A stretch of DNA of 14,204 nucleotides from Anaeromyces robustus. Taxonomy: Eukaryota > Neocallimastigomycota > Neocallimastigomycetes > Neocallimastigales > Neocallimastigaceae. Where the stretch lies: NCBI GenBank assembly GCA_002104895.1, contig MCFG01000312.1:70001-84204 (forward strand), read 5' to 3'. Below are positions 9,581 to 14,204 of the stretch, in pieces (within the stretch, counting starts at the first letter, position 1; each line of letters begins with the position of its first letter). Made by a program: the position numbers and the translations under genes. The notes under the pieces are model-generated. The model did not search any database. It worked only from the letters and a program-made list of their open reading frames with translations, and was not told the DNA's origin.

Positions 9581-9792
9581 AAAACTTCTTTCGATAGTTT
9601 CTTCTAATATATTTTTTTTTTTATTTTTATATATTATATATTATTATATTATTATTTATTATTTATAATATTAATTATTATTTACTATTTACTATTAATT
9701 ATTTTTATGTTTTATATATATATATTTTATATATAATATAATTTTTTTTTTCTATAAACTTAAAAACTTCTTTTGATAGTTTCTTCTTATAT
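9581..9792. repeat. Pair of 30-bp direct repeats, 182 bp apart
   Basis: AAAACTTCTTTCGATAGTTT at 9581 and AAAACTTCTTTTGATAGTTT at 9763 each continue with CTTCT and an AT-rich end. The 30-bp blocks differ at two positions and both are flanked by T runs. They lie in the 3' region of the acyltransferase gene. Confidence 0.85.
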
Positions 9793-9934
9793 TTTTTTTT
9801 CTATTTTTTTTTAATGATGTATATAATTATTTGTTAAAAATAATTAAAAAAAAATTTTTTTTTATTTTTGAGATAATTCTATTATTGAATTATTAATTTT
9901 TCAATTTTTTTTTTTCTTTTCGTTATTTAGTACT

Positions 9935-11134
9935 TCAAAGATTTATAGTAATAGTTTGTGAATTATTACTTTTAGGATAAGTTTTATTTAATATTTCAGT
10001 ACTTTCTTCATCTTGATTTTTTTCATTGTTATTTTTTTCTATTCTCTTTTTTTCCAATAATTGAATTAATATTATTGGTATTTTATTTATTTTTAAAGCT
10101 TTAAAAAGATAATATCTTATTAAATCAATAGTTAAACAAATTATATAAATAGTAGTTACAATGAATAAAACTTTAAAAGGATAGATTAAAGGATTTGAAC
10201 CCTTTACTTTTATAAATTTATCCTTAAAATAATGACTATGGAGAATTAAATTATCATGAATTAAATAAACACTGAAAGAAAGAGAACTACCTAAAACTAT
10301 TAATTTTTGAAGTATTTTATTATTAATTTCGAATTGACTAAAAAGTATTAAAAGTAAAGCAGCAGAAGATACAATAAAAATAGAAGGATATGCTATTATT
10401 CCATTAGAAAAATTAAAAAATGAATGATATCTAGTTAATGCTTTAGGTATCCATGTACATGTAACAACAATTAAATATAAACCAAAACATTTTAATTTTG
10501 ATATTTTTATAGGATATAATCTAAAATATGCACCAATAATATATAAAGAAGCTAACCATAGAGGAGAATAACCATATTCTACACAAAAAACATCTTTATT
10601 ACCATTAAAATATGGAAGAAAAGTAAATATTACAATAATAGTAACAATCAATTCTTGAAGTTGTTTTTTACTATAAGTACATATTAAATGATTTAATGAT
10701 GGAATAAAAAAATATATACAAAAATGAGCTGTAAAATACCAATATCGTTCACTAATTGTAGGAATTAAAATGGATTGTAATAATTCTGTTATGGTTACTT
10801 CATGCATTTTTGAAAGAGAAGGAACGAATTTGAATAAAAGAGTTATAATAGTAGAATAATAAAATACAGTAAGCCATAATGGTATTATTTTAAATCTACT
10901 ATACTTTGATTTTACAATTAAATAACCAGATATCATAGCAAAAATATCAACAGCACTATAAGAAATAATATACATATAATATCCAGCAAAAAAATTAATT
11001 TGTTTAGGATCTCTATTTAAAGCTTGACCATTTCCTAACATATGTACTTGTATAACCAAAAACATGGAAAGCATTTTTAATATATCAATTCCATAATTTC
11101 TTGTTCTTGTTTTTTCTGTCATATTTTTTTCCAT
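9935..11134 (-). CDS. Acyltransferase-3 family integral membrane protein (OafA/WecH-like), probably bacterial in origin
   Basis: A single 399-residue open frame with no intron. Proteins of this family move acyl groups, often acetyl, onto sugars or other acceptors at a membrane; the substrate here is unknown. The hallmark Lys/Arg-x10-His is present as K20 and H31 in the first helix (LKMLSMFLVIQVH). Also visible are NYGIDILK near the start, ISGYLIV (68-74), YWYFTAHF (131-138), SPLWLASLYIIGAY (190-203) and YLIHDN (290-295). About ten hydrophobic helices run to residue 340. A charged Lys/Asn/Glu tail (360-399) looks added and locally adapted. The pattern is closest in my judgement to acyltransferases of gut Firmicutes, which suggests horizontal transfer, although codon choice is now as AT-rich as the neighbours. 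The start is the first ATG after a 20-base A run; a second ATG four codons on is possible. Confidence 0.92.
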   Translation of the reverse strand: MEKNMTEKTRTRNYGIDILKMLSMFLVIQVHMLGNGQALNRDPKQINFFAGYYMYIISYSAVDIFAMISGYLIVKSKYSRFKIIPLWLTVFYYSTIITLLFKFVPSLSKMHEVTITELLQSILIPTISERYWYFTAHFCIYFFIPSLNHLICTYSKKQLQELIVTIIVIFTFLPYFNGNKDVFCVEYGYSPLWLASLYIIGAYFRLYPIKISKLKCFGLYLIVVTCTWIPKALTRYHSFFNFSNGIIAYPSIFIVSSAALLLILFSQFEINNKILQKLIVLGSSLSFSVYLIHDNLILHSHYFKDKFIKVKGSNPLIYPFKVLFIVTTIYIICLTIDLIRYYLFKALKINKIPIILIQLLEKKRIEKNNNEKNQDEESTEILNKTYPKSNNSQTITINL

Positions 11135-11154
11135 TTTTTTTTTTTTTTTTTTTT
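11135..11154 (-). promoter_or_regulatory. Twenty-A leader directly before the acyltransferase start codon
   Basis: On the minus strand CG is followed by 20 consecutive A and then ATGG. If the transcript starts upstream, the mRNA has a poly-A leader touching the start codon; if not, this is a poly(dA:dT) promoter tract of the kind that keeps nucleosomes away. The sequence alone does not decide. Confidence 0.5.
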
Positions 11155-11644
11155 CGAAAATATTTACTTAATATTTCTTGTTTTTATATTTGTTTCTTGT
11201 TTATTTAATAGATATATATATATTTATTTTTGTTTTTATTTTTTGTTTTTATTGTTATATTTTTCCTTAATTATTTTTTATTTTGTTTTTTATACCATTT
11301 TTTTTATCATTATAATTATCTCTTTCGGTATTCTTTTTTTATTATGATTTCTTTTTTATTTTTTTTGTTTTTGTATTTGTTTCTTTTTAACCTTTATTTC
11401 TATATTTAATGTTTCTTGTTTATTATATATTTCTATTTATTATTTATTATTATTTATTATTATTTTTTTTTTTTTTAGTTATTTAAAAAAAAAAATTATT
11501 ACTAAATAATCCTTTTATATAAAATATTTTTTAGTATAATATGAAACATAATATTTTTTAGTATAATATGAAACATTATAAATTATTATAATTCCAAAAA
11601 AGTAAATTCTTATATTGAATTATATTTAATTTATATTTAATTAT
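11155..11644. other. T-rich upstream region of the acyltransferase
   Basis: On the transcribed strand this is A-rich, on the plus strand it is TTTTTATTTTTGTTT-like throughout. It probably holds the promoter. The one distinct structure is an exact 27-bp tandem duplication at 11523-11576. No gene is seen. Confidence 0.6.
11523..11576. repeat. 27-bp tandem duplication
   Basis: Two adjacent copies of a 27-bp unit starting AATATTTTTTAGTATAATAT, identical as read. They lie about 390 bp upstream of the acyltransferase start. Confidence 0.9.
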
Positions 11645-11646
11645 AT

Positions 11647-11721
<75 letters not shown>

Positions 11722-11726
11722 TCTAT

Positions 11727-11765
<39 letters not shown>

Positions 11766-11767
11766 TT
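11645..11767. repeat. (ATTT)n microsatellite, about 30 units
   Basis: A long tetranucleotide run with a single interruption (ATCT at 11721-11724). It separates the acyltransferase upstream region from the inverted-motif element. Confidence 0.95.
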
Positions 11768-11855
11768 TTTTGTAGCACAAAATTTGTAAATCATTTTATT
11801 GTGTTTAAATATTAATATACATGAATTATAAAAAAAACACATAATAAAAAAAATT

Positions 11856-11884
11856 GTTAAACATTATTATCTATAATGTTTAAC
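11856..11884. repeat. Perfect 12-bp inverted repeat (hairpin)
   Basis: GTTAAACATTAT (11856-11867) and ATAATGTTTAAC (11873-11884) are exact reverse complements around TATCT. The hairpin ends 13 bp before the first GTTGCATTTCGCAAT motif. Confidence 0.85.
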
Positions 11885-11897
11885 TGATTTTGAATGT

Positions 11898-11968
11898 GTT
11901 GCATTTCGCAATGTTGCATTTCGCAATATGATATGGGGCGCATATTAAATTTTTGCAATGAGGCGCAT
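11898..11968 (+). repeat. Left GC-rich motif cluster
   Basis: Two head-to-tail 15-bp GTTGCATTTCGCAAT units are followed by ATGGGGCGCAT and a degenerate TGCAATGAGGCGCAT. The unit contains TTGC..GCAA, which can form a 4-bp stem. It stands out sharply from the surrounding AT-rich DNA. Confidence 0.9.
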
Positions 11969-12090
11969 AAAAATAAATAAAAAAATGAAAAATTTTTTAA
12001 CACAAATTATGAAAGCCACGTTATGAAATAAAATAAAATAGAATTTAAAAAAATTAAATAAATAAATAAAAAATATATATATAAATAAAT

Positions 12091-12425
12091 GAATAGAAAA
12101 TAAACAAATAAATAAATATTTCTTTTCTTATTAATTACTTACAAAAAAAAAATAAAGTAAAAAAATTAAAAAAAAAAAAATTTTTATAAAATTAAGTATA
12201 TTTATATTATTTTTTTGATAAATGAATAATAATAAATAAAATAAAAGATAATAAATAACAGTATTATATATGTATTTTTATTAAAAAGACGATAACAAAT
12301 AATAAATAAAACAATAATATAAATTTTAGAATAAAGAAAAGAAACAAATAAATAAATATTTTTTTATAAATTACTTATTTACAAAAAAAAAATATAAAAA
12401 TAAAAATTCATTATAAAATTAAATA
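12091..12425. repeat. Diverged 240-bp-offset duplication in the left interior
   Basis: AAACAAATAAATAAATATT occurs at 12102-12120 and 12342-12360, and ACAAAAAAAAAATA at 12141 and 12381, both pairs exactly 240 bp apart. Surrounding sequence (ATTACTTA..., TATAAAATTAA...) is also shared, so about 100 bp was duplicated and has diverged. Confidence 0.75.
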
Positions 12426-12469
12426 TTTTTATAAAATTTTTTTGATTTGAAATATTAAAAGAAATATTC

Positions 12470-13405
12470 AATATTATTAAAATATTAAATAAAAATTATA
12501 ATTAAATAAAAAAATATTCAAAAAATATTCAATACTATTAAATTATTAAATAAAAAAATATTGAAGAAATATTCAATATCATTAAATAAAAAAAATAAAT
12601 AAAATATTATTAAAATACTAAAAAAATATTCAATATCATTAAATAAAAAAAATAAATAAAATATTATTAAAATACTAAAAAAATATTCAATATTATTAAA
12701 TTATTAAATAAAAAAATATTGAAGAAATATTCAATATCATTAAATAAAAAAAATAAATAAAATATTATTAAAATACTAAAAAAATATTCAATATTATTAA
12801 ATTATTAAATAAAAAAATATTGAAGAAATATTCAATATCATTAAATAAAAAAAATAAATAAAATATTATTAAAATACTAAAAAAATATTCAATATTATTA
12901 AATTATTAAATAAAAAAATATTGAAGAAATATTCAATATCATTAAATAAAAAAAATAAATAAAATATTATTAAAATACTAAAAAAATATTCAATATTATT
13001 AAATTATTAAATAAAAAAATATTGAAGAAATATTCAATATCATTAAATAAAAAAAATAAATAAAATATTATTAAAATACTAAAAAAATATTCAATATTAT
13101 TAAATTATTAAATAAAAAAATATTGAAGAAATATTCAATATCATTAAATAAAAAAAATAAATAAAATATTATTAAAATACTAAAAAAATATTCAATATTA
13201 TTAAATTATTAAATAAAAAAATATTGAAGAAATATTCAATATCATTAAATAAAAAAAATAAATAAAATATTATTAAAATACTAAAAAAATATTCAATATC
13301 ATTAAATAAAAAAAATAAATAAAATATTATTAAAATACTAAAAAAATATTCAATATCATTAAATAAAAAAAATAAATAAAATATTATTAAAATACTAAAA
13401 AAAAT
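12470..13405. repeat. Higher-order minisatellite of 57-bp (A) and 44-bp (B) units
   Basis: The motif TTGAAGAAAT recurs at 12719, 12820, 12921, 13022, 13123 and 13224, exactly 101 bp apart, so A+B (57+44) is the higher-order unit. The array reads B'-A-A-B-(A-B)x5-A-A-A'. At its left edge the spacing is 158 bp (101+57), and after 13224 only 57-bp steps follow (13234, 13291, 13348). Units are almost identical. At each B/A junction ATATTGAA and TTCAATAT form an 8-bp hairpin. There is no coding potential. Confidence 0.9.
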
Positions 13406-13529
13406 TCAATATTAAAAAAATATTTAATATTATTAAATCATTAAATAAAAATATTATTAACTAAAAAAATATTATTAAATAAATAATTCTTTATATTATA
13501 TTTTTATTTATTTAATTATTTATACAATT

Positions 13530-13622
13530 ATGCGCCCCATTGGGAAATGCAACATTGCGAATTGCAACATTGCGAAATGCAACCTACAAATCTTTGTCAT
13601 GCGCCCCATTGCGAAATGCAAC
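13530..13622 (-). repeat. Right GC-rich motif cluster, inverted relative to the left
   Basis: Reading inward on the minus strand there is one fused GTTGCATTTCGCAAT+GGGGCGCAT, a 15-bp spacer, two 15-bp units (the second with one mismatch), and another fused unit with one mismatch. Four motif copies lie here against two full and one degenerate copy on the left. Confidence 0.9.
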
Positions 13623-13685
13623 TCTCCCCTAAGATTTACAATATTAAACTTTATTTTCAACAAAAACTTATATATTTTAAAAATT

Positions 13686-13747
13686 AATTTTATATGTTAA
13701 AATACCATTTTTAGTGAATTTTATATGTTAAAATACAATTTTTAGTG
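13686..13747. repeat. 31-bp tandem duplication
   Basis: Two adjacent 31-bp units, each starting AATTTTATATGTTAAAATAC, differ at one position. The core TTTATATGTTAAAATAC recurs once more near 14088-14104. Confidence 0.9.
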
Positions 13748-13781
13748 AAAAAACATATATAAAATAAATTTTAACAAATTT

Positions 13782-13833
13782 AACATTTATAACATTTTAT
13801 AACATTTATAACATTTTATAACATTTATAACAT
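13782..13833. repeat. 19-bp tandem repeat, about 2.7 copies
   Basis: AACATTTATAACATTTTAT is repeated twice exactly (13782-13800, 13801-13819) and then for 14 bp. Each unit is itself two AACATTT(T)AT half-units. Confidence 0.9.
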
Positions 13834-14204
13834 ATATTATTATTATTATAAGTTTAAGTTTAAAGTTTAAAGTTTAAATGTATATATATGAACACTTCAT
13901 TCATCAACTTCATTGATTCATTCCGTATTCTATAATTATTAATTTATGTGTTTTTTTTTATATATTGTTATTAAAATAATAACAATAATAATTTATTATT
14001 ATTGTTTGTTGATATATTTAAACTTTACATCCTGTCATTCCATTTCATAAATCTATAAAATATTCTATTGTTCTATAAATAATGTTTTTTATATGTTAAA
14101 ATACATATAAATGTTGTTATATATAATAAAAATAATAATAATAAAACCCTTTATATATATATATATATTTTATATATATATTATACATATATATTTAGCA
14201 ATTT

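Larger units (their letters stand above)
9148..9934. other. Repeat-rich spacer between the acyltransferase relic and the intact gene
   Basis: It holds a possible extension of the relic (9176-9211), an ACT/ATT compound microsatellite with an (AAT)(ATT) palindrome (9258-9353), two similar 30-bp blocks (9581-9610 and 9763-9792) and many T runs. It contains the 3' untranslated region of the intact acyltransferase. I see no gene. Confidence 0.7.
11898..13622. mobile_element. Putative non-autonomous element with iterated inverted end motifs
   Basis: Both ends carry the motif GTTGCATTTCGCAAT and the motif GGGGCGCAT, pointing inward from each side. Left: GTTGCATTTCGCAAT at 11898-11912 and 11913-11927, GGGGCGCAT at 11935-11943, and a degenerate fused copy at 11954-11968. 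Right (reverse strand): fused copies at 13530-13553 and 13599-13622 and single copies at 13554-13568 and 13569-13583. The 1.5-kb interior has no credible gene and consists of AT-rich sequence and a minisatellite. Sub-terminal arrays of short motifs in inverted orientation are typical transposase-binding ends or fold-back elements. No transposase and no target-site duplication are visible, and I do not recognise the family. An array of binding sites for a host protein is the alternative. Confidence 0.55.
13623..14204. other. AT-rich right flank, no gene seen
   Basis: It begins with the CTCTCCCC stretch next to the motif cluster and continues AT-rich. It includes the tandem repeats at 13686-13747 and 13782-13833, a GTTTAAA-type run (about 13853-13877) and TA dinucleotide runs at the window end. 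No open frame or RNA gene is supportable. Confidence 0.7.

Noticed and set aside
10188-10206. GGATTTGAACCC, resembling a reversed tRNA T-arm
   Set aside because: It lies in the acyltransferase coding sequence (codons for KGSNPL) and no acceptor, D or anticodon stems flank it.
12470-13405. Regular repeat array as a CRISPR
   Set aside because: Units are contiguous, with no unique spacers, and the context is eukaryotic nuclear DNA; it is a minisatellite.
13599-13632. Helitron 3' end: TTGC..GCAA hairpin followed by CTAA
   Set aside because: CTAA is followed by G rather than T, the hairpin is tiny and the same hairpin recurs in every motif copy. Inverted motifs at both ends are also not a Helitron feature.
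11784-13642. TTGTAAATC near 11786 and GATTTACAA near 13632 as outer terminal inverted repeats
   Set aside because: Only about 9 bp match, the distances to the motif clusters differ greatly (about 110 bp against 10 bp), and such AT-rich matches are expected by chance.

Overview
The window looks like nuclear DNA of an extremely AT-rich, intron-containing eukaryote. An anaerobic gut fungus (Neocallimastigomycota) is the best guess, and that is an inference. The evidence is a fungal-looking LSM7, poly-asparagine tracts inside conserved proteins, AT-rich introns with GT..AG ends, very long A/T homopolymers and microsatellites, and an intronless membrane acyltransferase of the kind found in gut Firmicutes. 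A dictyostelid-like genome is the main alternative.

Region by region: (1) Positions 2-4974 (+) hold the 3' part of a NUP98-NUP96 (yeast NUP145) precursor. It has the autoproteolytic domain, one 209-nt phase-0 intron and the whole NUP96 scaffold half; the FG-repeat end lies before the window. (2) 4975-6268 is a gene-free A/T-rich gap between convergent genes. (3) 6269-7654 (-) holds LSM7 in at least four exons; the first coding exon is uncertain, with a candidate at 8286-8294. (4) 7655-8970 has no gene apart from that candidate. (5) 8970-9147 (-) is a frameshifted relic of the C-terminus of an acyltransferase. (6) 9935-11134 (-) is the intact acyltransferase-3 gene. (7) 11645-11767 is a long ATTT microsatellite. 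(8) About 11898-13622 is an apparently undescribed repeat element. Short GC-rich motifs (GTTGCATTTCGCAAT and GGGGCGCAT) are iterated at both ends in opposite orientation, around a minisatellite built from 57-bp and 44-bp units that alternate as a 101-bp higher-order repeat. (9) The remainder to 14204 is AT-rich with small tandem repeats.

The genes do not form a functional cluster. NUP98-96 is a nuclear-pore scaffold and FG component, LSM7 belongs to the LSM1-7 and LSM2-8 rings of mRNA decay and splicing, and the acyltransferase is probably a horizontally acquired membrane enzyme. The most unusual items are the inverted-motif element with its higher-order array, an LSM7 intron whose two splice sites sit beside complementary triplet repeats, the decayed second acyltransferase copy, and a Thr in place of the usual Ser at the NUP98 self-cleavage site.
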